From: Butyrivibrio sp. AE3004
Lineage (GTDB): Bacteria > Bacillota > Clostridia > Lachnospirales > Lachnospiraceae
DNA length: 64,000 nt
Direction: 5' to 3'
Assembly (NCBI RefSeq): GCF_000703165.1
Contig: NZ_JNLQ01000002.1
Location: 1,736,001-1,800,000 of the forward strand
The position numbers and the translations under genes were made by a program. Of this stretch, positions 1 to 8,424 are shown in pieces. The notes below the pieces were generated by a model. The model made no database searches. It saw only the letters and a program-made list of their open reading frames with translations, and was not told where the DNA came from. How positions within the stretch are numbered: position 1 is the first letter of the stretch; each line of letters opens with the position of its first letter.

Positions 1-805
1 AGCGAAACTCGAGATTTGGATTGTCCATTTCAGATTTTCCGCAAACCGCACATTTATGTCTGGTAATTCCGGGAGGTGTCATCTTTACCGAACGTTTAAA
101 ATCATTTCTCCTCTTAACTTCCTTTGGACGAAGATGCATAAGACGTCCGTTTGAAAACCAGAAGATTGCAAAAGTCAGGAGTGATGCAGAAATTGCAAAG
201 AAAAGATAAATATTTCCGCTAATCGCTGCAGAAACCGCTTCAAATGCAAGCCATACACCATAAACAATCCCCAGCCACTTCATCTTCAAGGGAATAATGA
301 ACATAAACAATACGACATTATCCGGAAAAGTTGCAGCAAAGGCCAAAAGTATTGACATGTTTATATAGTAAGTACTGAATACATAGGATACAGTCTGCAT
401 CAGCATAGAAATCTCAGCATTACCGAAAGTCTGTCCGTACTTTACCATAACATAAGCATATGACAGGAAAGAAGCTATGATCATCAAAAGGAGCCCTGTA
501 AAGATATACATATTGTACTTATACTCTCCCCAGACTCTTTCCATTGTCGTGCCAATAGAATAATAAAAATATAGCATTATCAATACAAAGAACAAATTAC
601 TTTCAGTCGGCGGAATAAGTATCCAGGTAATAAGTCTCCAAACCTGGCCATGTATAATAGCATAGGGATTAAGCGTCAGATAATTAAGAATGCCCGAGCC
701 CACAGGTGCAAATCTCAGGATGTAGCCAATTATATAGCAGATAATAAGAACTATTGTTAAATTCTTTATTGCATATTTTCCAAATTTCTTTTCAAAATTG
801 CTCAT
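1..805 (-). CDS. Rhomboid-like polytopic membrane protein with C-terminal zinc-ribbon start (3' partial)
   Basis: I translated this frame by hand from the ATG at 805; it stays open to the window edge, so the C-terminus is missing. An AGGAGG ribosome binding site lies just upstream. The protein starts MSNFEKKFGKYAIKNLTIVL and has about six hydrophobic segments. Near residues 58-70 it carries HGQVWRLITWI, followed by a GTTMERVWGEYKYN stretch; both resemble the conserved L1-loop and TM2 regions of the rhomboid fold. I see no GxSG serine motif, so it is probably a non-catalytic rhomboid-like protein rather than an active intramembrane protease. Close to the cut end is HKCAVCGK, the first half of a likely zinc ribbon. 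The molecular role is unknown. A family search would decide between rhomboid, derlin-like and an unrelated six-helix protein. Confidence 0.6.
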   Translation of the reverse strand, partial: MSNFEKKFGKYAIKNLTIVLIICYIIGYILRFAPVGSGILNYLTLNPYAIIHGQVWRLITWILIPPTESNLFFVLIMLYFYYSIGTTMERVWGEYKYNMYIFTGLLLMIIASFLSYAYVMVKYGQTFGNAEISMLMQTVSYVFSTYYINMSILLAFAATFPDNVVLFMFIIPLKMKWLGIVYGVWLAFEAVSAAISGNIYLFFAISASLLTFAIFWFSNGRLMHLRPKEVKRRNDFKRSVKMTPPGITRHKCAVCGKSEMDNPNLEFR

Positions 806-812
806 GTGCCTC

Positions 813-838
813 CTCTATAAACGGTAGTTTATATCTGA
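813..838 (-). promoter_or_regulatory. Palindromic element abutting the RBS of the rhomboid-like gene
   Basis: On the minus strand the arms TATAAAC and GTTTATA flank a 4-base centre and run straight into GAGGAGG. The same 26-base block, with two differences in the centre, precedes fapA near 32589-32614. It could be an operator or an RNA hairpin that limits access to the ribosome binding site; function is inferred. Confidence 0.45.
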
Positions 839-1022
839 TTAAAAATTTTCTGATGTCTTTTTTGCAGCCTCGTACACAATGTGAACGATAAAATAAAACT
901 CTCATTTTCAGAAACCACATTATTGATATCAGTTTCCAATCTAAGCGTTTTTTATCTGCATTTCATCACATTCTTAATGAGTTTATCACATTTTATGGGC
1001 TTTTGCATCGATATTTACATAT

Positions 1023-1051
1023 TTGATTTTTAAAGCTCCTTAGATTATAAT
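1023..1051 (+). promoter_or_regulatory. SigA-type promoter of the dehydratase activase-like gene
   Basis: The -35 hexamer TTGATT (1023-1028) and the -10 hexamer TATAAT (1046-1051) are separated by exactly 17 bases. Transcription should start near 1058. That would make the upstream ATG at 1060 effectively leaderless and supports translation from the ATG at 1129. The rest of the 806-1128 interval is AT-rich with no other convincing gene; it contains two TCACATT motifs around 965-995 that might be regulator half-sites. Confidence 0.65.
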
Positions 1052-1128
1052 GTAGCGTAATGCGCTTAAAAAAAGTGCATTTAATAAGTAATAACAGTTT
1101 ACTTTTCAATTTTCAGAGGTTTTATTTT

Positions 1129-4100
1129 ATGATTTCAAAGGACTACACACTAGGCATTGATATAGGTTCAACTACAGTAAAAATTGCGCTTATGGACTCT
1201 GACAGAAATATTGTCTTTTCCGATTACAGACGCCATTTTGCAAATATTCAGGAGACACTTCTTTCGCTTCTTCAAGATGCTGCAAAAATAAGCGGAAATG
1301 TTACACTTCATCCTGTTATAACCGGTTCAGGCGGACTTACACTTGCAAGTCATCTTGAAGTACCTTTTGTTCAGGAAGTCATAGCCGTATCCACTGCTCT
1401 TAAAGCTCTTGCTCCCAAAACTGATGTTGCAATTGAACTTGGCGGTGAAGACGCAAAGATCATCTACTTTGAAGGTGGCAATGTTGAGCAACGTATGAAT
1501 GGTATCTGTGCCGGTGGTACAGGTTCATTTATTGACCAAATGGCTTCTCTTCTTCAGACAGATGCCTCTGGATTAAATGAATATGCAAAAAATTATAATT
1601 CTTTATATACAATAGCTGCACGTTGCGGCGTTTTCGCAAAATCCGATATCCAGCCTCTTATAAACGAAGGCGCCACAAAAGAGGATCTTGCTGCTTCTAT
1701 TTTCCAGGCAGTTGTTAATCAGACTATAAGTGGCCTTGCCTGCGGTAAACCTATCCGCGGACATATAGCATTCCTTGGTGGTCCTCTTCACTTTCTTTCA
1801 GAGCTTAAGGTTGCTTTTATCCGTACTTTGAAGCTGGATGACGAGCATATAATTGATGCTGATAATTCACACCTTTTTGCAGCTATTGGTTCAGCAATGA
1901 ATGCCAATGAAGAATGCCACTATTCCATGGTTGATATGATTGGAAAGCTTTCACATAAAATAACCATGGCTGCAGAGGTTTCAAGACTCGAGCCTCTTTT
2001 TGACTCAGAGGATGAATACGAAAAATTTCTTGACCGCCAGAATAATTACCGGGTAAAAACAGCAAAACTGGACAATTACAAAGGTAACGCATTTCTCGGA
2101 ATTGATGCAGGTTCTACAACTACAAAATGCGCTCTTGTTTCAGAAGACGGAGACCTGCTCTACTCTTTCTATTCAAGCAACAACGGAAGCCCTCTCAAAA
2201 CAGCTATAAGCTCCATTCAGGAGATTTATAAACTGATGCCTGAAGGTGTTACTATTGCAAGATCATGTTCTACCGGTTATGGAGAGGCTCTGCTTAAATC
2301 CGCTCTAATGCTTGATGACGGAGAGGTTGAAACTATCGCTCATTATAATGCTGCTTCTTTCTTTGACCCCGAAGTAGATTGTATTCTCGATATAGGCGGT
2401 CAGGATATGAAGTGCATTCATATTAAGAATGATACTGTTGACAGCGTTCAGCTTAATGAAGCTTGCTCTTCCGGTTGTGGTAGTTTTATAGAAACCTTTG
2501 CAAAATCCCTTAATTACAGTGTTCAGGACTTCGCTAAAATCGCTCTGTTTGCTGAAGCACCGATTGACCTTGGAACACGCTGTACTGTGTTTATGAATTC
2601 ACGAGTAAAACAGGCACAGAAGGAAGGAGCATCTGTTGCTGATATTTCTGCAGGTCTGGCTTACTCTGTAATAAAAAATGCATTATTTAAAGTAATAAAA
2701 GTATCCGATGCCAAAGAACTTGGTGAGCATATTGTTGTTCAGGGTGGTACTTTCTATAATGACGCCGTACTCAAAGCATTTGAAAAAATCTCAGGTGCCC
2801 AGGTTACACGTCCTGATATAGCAGGCATAATGGGTGCTTTCGGAGCTGCACTTATAGCCAGAAACAGATTTCATGAGAAAAACAGCTCCAAGACAACCAT
2901 GCTTACAATTGACCAGATTAATAAGCTTGAATACTCAACAAGTATGACAACCTGTCAGGGATGTACTAACCATTGTCGTCTTACCATAAACAAATTTACG
3001 GGTGGACGTCAGCATATTTCAGGCAACCGCTGTGAACGAGGGATTGGTAAGGTAAAGAATGCCGCAGGGATACCCAATCTATTTGAGTATAAGTACAAGA
3101 GAATATTTGATTATAAGCCTTTAACTGAGGTTGAAGCCAGTCGTGGAACTGTTGGAATTCCGAGAGTTCTGAATTTTTATGAGAACTATCCATTTTGGTT
3201 TACGTTCTTCACAAACCTTGGTTATCGTGTTGTGCTTTCACCAAGATCAACTCATCAGATATACGAGCTGGGTATAGAATCCATTCCCAGTGAGTCAGAA
3301 TGCTACCCTGCAAAGATTTCTCATGGTCATGTAGAGTGGCTTATCAGAAATAATGTTGATTTTATCTTCTATCCCGGTCTTTTCTATGAAAGAGATGAGG
3401 TAGAAGGTGCGACTAACCACTACAATTGTCCTATTGTTACTTCCTACTCAGAAAACATAAAGAATAACGTAGAAGCAATCACTGAAGGCAAGATTAAATT
3501 CAGAAATCCTTTTATGTCTTTCTCAAGCCTTAAGACTGCTACTGATGCACTTGTTAAGGAATTTTCCGAAATACCTGCAAAAGAGATTATTGCTGCAGCA
3601 CAAAAAGGTTGGGATGAAATGGCGAAAGCCCGTGATGATATCCGTAAAAAGGGTGAAGAAACCTTAAAATGGATGAAGGATAACAACAAGCATGGTATTG
3701 TTGTTGCAGGACGCCCATATCATGTCGATCCCGAAATAAACCATGGCATACCTGATATGATCTGCTCTTATGGTGTCGCAGTACTTACAGAGGATTCCAT
3801 TTCACACCTTGGAACCCCTGAGAGGCCGCTTATCGTTTCAGATCAGTGGATGTATCATTCACGACTCTATGCAGCTGCAAGCTTTGTTCGTACCAGAAAT
3901 GATCTTGATCTTATCCAGCTCAATTCCTTTGGATGTGGTCTTGATGCTGTTACAACCGATCAGGTTAATGATATACTTTCAGGTTCCGGAAAAATATACA
4001 CTTGCCTAAAGATAGATGAAGTAAATAACCTTGGTAGTGCCAGAATTCGTGTCCGCTCTTTGCTCGCTGCTATCCGCGTCCGTAAACAGAAAGAAAATCA

Positions 4101-5400
4101 TGAGCGTACCATTAACTCAACTGCTATCAATAGACGTCTTTTTACAGAGGATATGAGAGAAAATTATACAATACTTGTTCCTCAGATGTCTCCTATCCAC
4201 TTCGATATTCTGGAGCCCGCTTTATCTGCATGCGGCTACAATATCGTAGTTATGCAGAATGATAACAAGCATGCGATTGACATGGGACTTAAGTATGTAA
4301 ATAATGACGCCTGCTATCCTTCACTTTGGGTTGTAGGTCAGATTATGGACGAATTACATTCAGGTAAATATGACCTTAACAAGACCGCTGTCCTTATGAG
4401 TCAGACAGGTGGGGGTTGCAGAGCTACAAACTATGTTGGCTTTATAAGAAGAGCTCTTAGGAAAGCCGGTATGGAACAGGTACCTGTAGTTTCGGTGAAC
4501 TTAAGTAAGCTTGAGCACAATCCCGGCTTCCATATCAATTTTGAGATGCTTGAAAGAGCGGCTTATGCTGCAGTATTCGGTGATGTCTTTATGAGATGTG
4601 TATACCGTATGAGACCTTATGAAAAGACTCCCGGATCAGTTGAAGCTGTTCATACTAAATGGAAAAAGAAATGTATAGAATTTGTTTCCGCAAAACATCT
4701 CAGCTTTACAAAATTCCAGCATATGTGTAAGGAAATTGTTGAAGATTTTGATAAAATTGAGATTACGGATACTGTTAAACCACGTGTTGGTATAGTTGGT
4801 GAAATACTTGTTAAATTTGCACCGGCTGCCAACAACCATTTGGTAGATCTTCTTGAAGCAGAGGGTGCTGAAGCAGTTGTTCCGGATCTGTTGGATTTCA
4901 TGCTCTACTGTTTCTATAACCAGGTTTATAAAGCCGATCAGCTTGGAACAAGCAAAAAAAACAAGGCTTTTTGTAAAGCAGGCATATGGGCCTTGGAAAA
5001 GCTTCGCGGCGGAGCATCAAAAGCGTTTGAAAACAGCGTTCATTTTGAAGCCCCCACCAGCATCTACAAGCTTGTTGACTATGCTAAGCCTATTGTTTCT
5101 ATCGGTAACCAGACCGGTGAAGGATGGTTCCTCACAGGCGAGATGGTTGAGCTTATAAAAGAAGGTGCATCAAATATCGTGTGCACGCAGCCTTTTGGTT
5201 GCCTTCCAAATCACGTTGTTGGTAAGGGAGTTATAAAACAGATGAGAAAGCTTTATCCCGGTTGTAATATTGTTGCTATTGATTATGATCCGGGTGCCAG
5301 TGAAGTTAACCAGCTGAACAGAATCAAGCTTATGCTCTCTACCGCTCATAAAAAAGCGCATGAGGAAACTGCATTAGAATCTGAAAAAGCAATTTCATAA
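1129..5400 (+). CDS. 2-hydroxyacyl-CoA dehydratase activase-like protein (two BadF/HgdC ATPase domains plus DUF2229)
   Basis: This 1423-residue protein belongs to the giant acyl-CoA dehydratase activase-related family. It has two tandem ASKHA-fold ATPase domains: residues ~8-260 (GIDIGSTTVKIALMD, ELGGEDAKIIYF) and ~322-590 (GIDAGSTTTKCAL, DIGGQDMK). Each keeps cysteines typical of HgdC-type activases that hold a [4Fe-4S] cluster: C127 and C166 in the first, C446/C450 and C485 in the second. The remaining ~800 residues match the DUF2229/HgdB-like architecture, with further cysteines near 640-665 (CQGCTNHC). Family members are thought to couple ATP hydrolysis to low-potential electron transfer, but the substrate is unknown. 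An in-frame ATG at 1060 exists; I chose 1129 because of an AGAGG site nine bases upstream and the promoter position. It is monocistronic, ending in a strong hairpin, and no hgdAB-type partner lies nearby. Confidence 0.85.
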   Translation: MISKDYTLGIDIGSTTVKIALMDSDRNIVFSDYRRHFANIQETLLSLLQDAAKISGNVTLHPVITGSGGLTLASHLEVPFVQEVIAVSTALKALAPKTDVAIELGGEDAKIIYFEGGNVEQRMNGICAGGTGSFIDQMASLLQTDASGLNEYAKNYNSLYTIAARCGVFAKSDIQPLINEGATKEDLAASIFQAVVNQTISGLACGKPIRGHIAFLGGPLHFLSELKVAFIRTLKLDDEHIIDADNSHLFAAIGSAMNANEECHYSMVDMIGKLSHKITMAAEVSRLEPLFDSEDEYEKFLDRQNNYRVKTAKLDNYKGNAFLGIDAGSTTTKCALVSEDGDLLYSFYSSNNGSPLKTAISSIQEIYKLMPEGVTIARSCSTGYGEALLKSALMLDDGEVETIAHYNAASFFDPEVDCILDIGGQDMKCIHIKNDTVDSVQLNEACSSGCGSFIETFAKSLNYSVQDFAKIALFAEAPIDLGTRCTVFMNSRVKQAQKEGASVADISAGLAYSVIKNALFKVIKVSDAKELGEHIVVQGGTFYNDAVLKAFEKISGAQVTRPDIAGIMGAFGAALIARNRFHEKNSSKTTMLTIDQINKLEYSTSMTTCQGCTNHCRLTINKFTGGRQHISGNRCERGIGKVKNAAGIPNLFEYKYKRIFDYKPLTEVEASRGTVGIPRVLNFYENYPFWFTFFTNLGYRVVLSPRSTHQIYELGIESIPSESECYPAKISHGHVEWLIRNNVDFIFYPGLFYERDEVEGATNHYNCPIVTSYSENIKNNVEAITEGKIKFRNPFMSFSSLKTATDALVKEFSEIPAKEIIAAAQKGWDEMAKARDDIRKKGEETLKWMKDNNKHGIVVAGRPYHVDPEINHGIPDMICSYGVAVLTEDSISHLGTPERPLIVSDQWMYHSRLYAAASFVRTRNDLDLIQLNSFGCGLDAVTTDQVNDILSGSGKIYTCLKIDEVNNLGSARIRVRSLLAAIRVRKQKENHERTINSTAINRRLFTEDMRENYTILVPQMSPIHFDILEPALSACGYNIVVMQNDNKHAIDMGLKYVNNDACYPSLWVVGQIMDELHSGKYDLNKTAVLMSQTGGGCRATNYVGFIRRALRKAGMEQVPVVSVNLSKLEHNPGFHINFEMLERAAYAAVFGDVFMRCVYRMRPYEKTPGSVEAVHTKWKKKCIEFVSAKHLSFTKFQHMCKEIVEDFDKIEITDTVKPRVGIVGEILVKFAPAANNHLVDLLEAEGAEAVVPDLLDFMLYCFYNQVYKADQLGTSKKNKAFCKAGIWALEKLRGGASKAFENSVHFEAPTSIYKLVDYAKPIVSIGNQTGEGWFLTGEMVELIKEGASNIVCTQPFGCLPNHVVGKGVIKQMRKLYPGCNIVAIDYDPGASEVNQLNRIKLMLSTAHKKAHEETALESEKAIS

Positions 5401-5414
5401 ACAAGAAAAAAAAT

Positions 5415-5456
5415 AAAACAGGGTAGAAAAAAATAATTTGTTTTCTACCCTGTTTT
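5415..5456. terminator. Bidirectional intrinsic terminator
   Basis: A perfect 16-bp stem (5415-5430 with 5441-5456) around a 10-base loop has an A-rich left flank and a T-rich right flank. It can stop the plus-strand activase gene and the convergent DUF308-like gene, whose stop codon directly abuts it. Confidence 0.9.
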
Positions 5457-5990
5457 TTATTGTATATATACCATGGTTGTTTTTCTAAATGCAGAAATAA
5501 GACGTAATATTCCCGAATAAATTATTCCGACACTATAGATAATAACTGCAGTATCCTGTTCCTTAATAAATATGAAGCAGAACAATGCTATAAGTATATT
5601 TATTATTCCATGCATAAATTTCAGTTTCCATGAACTGGTGCCGTATGTTCTTGCTTCGTTAGCTCTTAACAGTTCTACAAGACCACTAAATGCATGAATT
5701 GTTGCAAGATACATGATTATGTAAAATGTTGGTATATCAGTTATCGCTCCAGTAAGGAGGCCAAAATCAATTGATATAATGCCTTTATAAAGAACCATCT
5801 TTCCACCGACCATAAATTGAGCCATGAAAAAATAATATAAAAGCTCACTAACACCGGATATCATCAAAGCCAGAGCCATAATCGCAAGAACAACAGGATA
5901 TGCTTCTTTTGAATCCATAATCATCATTATCGCATATACGATCATTATTATACTGAAAATAATATTCCTTATTCTTTGAAATTTTGACAT
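5457..5990 (-). CDS. DUF308/HdeD-like membrane protein
   Basis: A 177-residue protein with about six hydrophobic helices, starting MSKFQRIRNIIFSIIMIVYA. Short helices with G-rich turns and a duplicated three-helix pattern fit the DUF308/HdeD family of small integral membrane proteins, whose role is poorly defined (HdeD is linked to acid resistance in enterics). A longer frame starts at 6002, but its first codons contain the GAGG ribosome binding site, so the ATG at 5990 (six-base spacing) is preferred. The stop codon touches the shared terminator. The upstream neighbour is the DUF6765-like gene, 66 bases away and on the same strand. Confidence 0.65.
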   Translation of the reverse strand: MSKFQRIRNIIFSIIMIVYAIMMIMDSKEAYPVVLAIMALALMISGVSELLYYFFMAQFMVGGKMVLYKGIISIDFGLLTGAITDIPTFYIIMYLATIHAFSGLVELLRANEARTYGTSSWKLKFMHGIINILIALFCFIFIKEQDTAVIIYSVGIIYSGILRLISAFRKTTMVYIQ

Positions 5991-6056
5991 CATTAACCTC
6001 ATCTATTAACCAATATTTTTATCTGACTCATAATGGTCCATTGTCAGTGCAGCGGG

Positions 6057-7154
6057 CTAATCTACAGTTATCTCTTTTGAAAATCCCGCTATATGATTTT
6101 TTGATTTAAAAATCTCATTTGTTACCATACTCTTCTGTGCAATTGCTGCGTCAAGAAATCTTCCGATAAAGGTTTTTGTCTTTGAATAATTAACAACATA
6201 TTCATGCTGATATTTACCCAGGTCAAAATCACAGATACTTTGACCTGACAGCTCTTCACCAAAGGCTTTCCAATCATTTGATGCTATTAGTTGTCTTTTT
6301 CTTATGATGCCTTCTATTCGTTCTCTATATTCCTTAATTGCCTCCATATCATATGTATCTTTTTCAAAAGAATCCACTTCCCCTCTGAGATATTTCATTG
6401 CGTATATCATCTGAGTAAATGCTTTTAAATAATCATTAGGATTATCTTTGGTAATTTCTTTATAGTCATCCCACGCTGGAATATATCTGTATTTGATAAA
6501 GGAATAATCCGGAAGATGTCCTGCTCTTCCATGCCCCAGGTTCATAACCGAGTTTTCACTGTTTTGGAAAAGACTATTTGTGTAAATATTTTCTTCAAGA
6601 TTATCAGGTGCTGAGGGATTATGTCTAAACCTGATTGGCCTCTCCTGCTCTTTCCCGTCAATCATTACCACTTCTCTAAAATCCCATGTAGTATTATTTA
6701 TTACCAAAGACGGTGTTCCTGCAAAATAACTATGTGCCCAGGTATCAGCGAGCACATGCATCGCAAGTCCTACTGCCTGAAGTGATTTACCCTTAGCAAT
6801 CTCAACAGTCTTTATTACAAGATCACTGTTTGGCCTACAGATAAGCCTGTATTTATCCATGTAAATTTTAGGTCTCCACTTCTTTACCGCATATAGATCA
6901 TATGGTAAAAAGTGAAAAGATGCCCATATTCTGGTTATATCCTGGAGCCCCAGAATATCGGTTCTGACATCCATCATTTCGAGCTGTAGTTGAGTAGTAG
7001 CATAAGCTAATGGAGCATGAATTTTATCCAGAAATGTTTTTGAACATAAATCCACTAATTGAGCACTGTAGCATACGTCCAGACTTTCCTCATGCGTATA
7101 TCCTGCAAGAAAAGCAGCGCAATATGTAGCGTAATAATGAAAATCTTCCTGCAT
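6057..7154 (-). CDS. DUF6765-like protein resembling zinc-dependent phospholipase C/P1 nuclease folds
   Basis: A 365-residue, probably cytosolic protein starting MQEDFHYYATYCAAFLAGYT. It has clusters of potential metal ligands: DFHYY at the N-terminus, MHVLADTWAHSYF near residues 130-143, and HGRAGHLPDYS near 205-215. The order (N-terminal D-H, then H-x3-D-x3-H, then G-H-x-x-D) recalls zinc-dependent phospholipase C and S1/P1 nucleases, but I cannot show homology, and there is no signal peptide as secreted enzymes would have. I recall similar proteins labelled DUF6765. The start is one base after the stop of the membrane protein gene upstream; the AAAGGAG site lies inside that gene's last codons, so the two are likely co-translated. 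Confidence 0.55.
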   Translation of the reverse strand: MQEDFHYYATYCAAFLAGYTHEESLDVCYSAQLVDLCSKTFLDKIHAPLAYATTQLQLEMMDVRTDILGLQDITRIWASFHFLPYDLYAVKKWRPKIYMDKYRLICRPNSDLVIKTVEIAKGKSLQAVGLAMHVLADTWAHSYFAGTPSLVINNTTWDFREVVMIDGKEQERPIRFRHNPSAPDNLEENIYTNSLFQNSENSVMNLGHGRAGHLPDYSFIKYRYIPAWDDYKEITKDNPNDYLKAFTQMIYAMKYLRGEVDSFEKDTYDMEAIKEYRERIEGIIRKRQLIASNDWKAFGEELSGQSICDFDLGKYQHEYVVNYSKTKTFIGRFLDAAIAQKSMVTNEIFKSKNHIAGFSKEITVD

Positions 7155-7155
7155 C

Positions 7156-7653
7156 TTAGTTTTCGTACTCCTTTAGTTTACTCAGTTTTTTTATTTTAAT
7201 ATATGAATAAAGCATATCAATAATTATATAGAAAAATGTAAAATCAACCATTAACGTAATAATAACAGTATCATCCCATTCCATACTTTCTGGTGAGCAT
7301 AAATAATTGGAAACACTTATCAGATTTATAATAAAAAGGACAATTGCCCAAATCAAAAATCGTGTATTTTCAGTTTTTCTTCTGGCATAATATACAGCAC
7401 AAGCACCTATATAGACATGTAAAAGGAGAACAAGCGTATACACTATAAAAACAATAACCAATACAACATTTACAAGTGTATCTGAATTACCAATATTGAT
7501 TATTGCAACTATATCTTCCATATTTGTCTGTCCCATTATCATATTTATCAAATATTTAAGTACAGACCATATTCCAAACACGATTACTCCAAGCCCATTT
7601 ATTTCAAGATTATTATAATATTTTCGAATCTGTGCTTTTGTTTCTTCAGACAT
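7156..7653 (-). CDS. Four-helix membrane protein of unknown function
   Basis: A 165-residue protein starting MSEETKAQIRKYYNNLEING. It has a short cytosolic head and about four transmembrane segments (residues ~20-40, ~62-84, ~98-116, ~125-150), then a basic, lysine-rich tail. A longer frame begins at 7674, but the ATG at 7653 has a GTGGAG ribosome binding site eight bases upstream and a TATAAT-like box further up. The gene ends one base before the DUF6765-like gene, suggesting a two-gene unit. I do not recognise a named family. Confidence 0.55.
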   Translation of the reverse strand: MSEETKAQIRKYYNNLEINGLGVIVFGIWSVLKYLINMIMGQTNMEDIVAIINIGNSDTLVNVVLVIVFIVYTLVLLLHVYIGACAVYYARRKTENTRFLIWAIVLFIINLISVSNYLCSPESMEWDDTVIITLMVDFTFFYIIIDMLYSYIKIKKLSKLKEYEN

Positions 7654-7749
7654 TTTGTATACTCCACTAATCAATTGTTATATTTTGCTGATTATAAGTA
7701 TACACCCTTACCGGCATGGTCAGTGCTATATTGCAGGATCAGCATCCCA

Positions 7750-7788
7750 ATAAAAACTAAAGAGCTGCCATCATTATATGTGGCAGCC
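7750..7788 (-). terminator. Intrinsic terminator after the coiled-coil gene
   Basis: The stem GCTGCCA/TGGCAGC (7764-7770 with 7781-7787) is followed on the minus strand by a T-rich run (TTTAGTTTTTATT). It separates the 7812-8288 gene from the downstream membrane protein gene. Confidence 0.7.
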
Positions 7789-7811
7789 CCTGATAAAAGT
7801 AAAATATCAAA

Positions 7812-8288
7812 CTATTTAGATTTCTCATTTAGTTTATCTATATCATCCTGTAATCTTTCCATCGCAAATTCATTAGACCTGAGAGCAAGATGTGCTTTCA
7901 AGGAGCGGTTATGAATATCATTTCTCTTCTTGTAATAATCCAAAAGATCTTCATCATCAATTTTCAGATATCCATCTGCAATTGCACCGGGAAGAACAAA
8001 TTTCTTAACTACATCAGAAAACTCAACCTCAATATATTTCCCATCCTGCTTTGTAATATTTCCGGCACCAAATTTTTCATGAGTGATTTTTAAATTTATG
8101 GCGTCTTTAACACCGAGAGCTTTTTCTTCAGAATCAAGGGCCTCTATTTCCTTTTCCAGGTTCCCGTGTTCTTCCTTTAGATCTTCCATACGTTTAGCAT
8201 GCTCTTCAAGAAGCTCCTTTGTTCTCTTAGTTCTGGTCTTAGGAGCGGTTTTTACTTCTTTCTCTTCCTCTTCAAGATCTAAACCCAT
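7812..8288 (-). CDS. Small cytosolic coiled-coil protein with a central H-x-FG-x-G (Tudor/SH3-like) motif
   Basis: A 158-residue hydrophilic protein. Residues ~20-55 form a Glu/Lys-rich coiled coil. A central segment, ITHEKFGAGNITKQDGKYIE, matches the H-x-[KT]FG-x-G-x-[IV] beta-barrel motif found at the C-terminus of UvrD/PcrA helicases and in many small clostridial proteins. The tail (~105-158) is again helical. The motif often mediates protein or RNA-polymerase contacts, but the role here is unknown. The start has an AAGGGG site six bases upstream. The 136-base gap to metA is AT-rich with TAAAAT-like -10 boxes, so it probably has its own promoter. Confidence 0.55.
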   Translation of the reverse strand: MGLDLEEEEKEVKTAPKTRTKRTKELLEEHAKRMEDLKEEHGNLEKEIEALDSEEKALGVKDAINLKITHEKFGAGNITKQDGKYIEVEFSDVVKKFVLPGAIADGYLKIDDEDLLDYYKKRNDIHNRSLKAHLALRSNEFAMERLQDDIDKLNEKSK

Positions 8289-8424
8289 TGCATACCCCTT
8301 TTCCGCAGAAATCTGTTCTGCTAAGACTATTATCTACGATATATTACATTTTATCTTATTTTTTTTAGTTTGCGGTGAATGTTACTTTTTTTTCATAAAA
8401 CTTTTATGTTTTTATATATTCTTT

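Noticed and set aside
8370..8424. CATAAAA/TTTTATG palindrome after metA as a terminator
   Set aside because: There is no loop space and the run that follows on the minus strand is A, not T.
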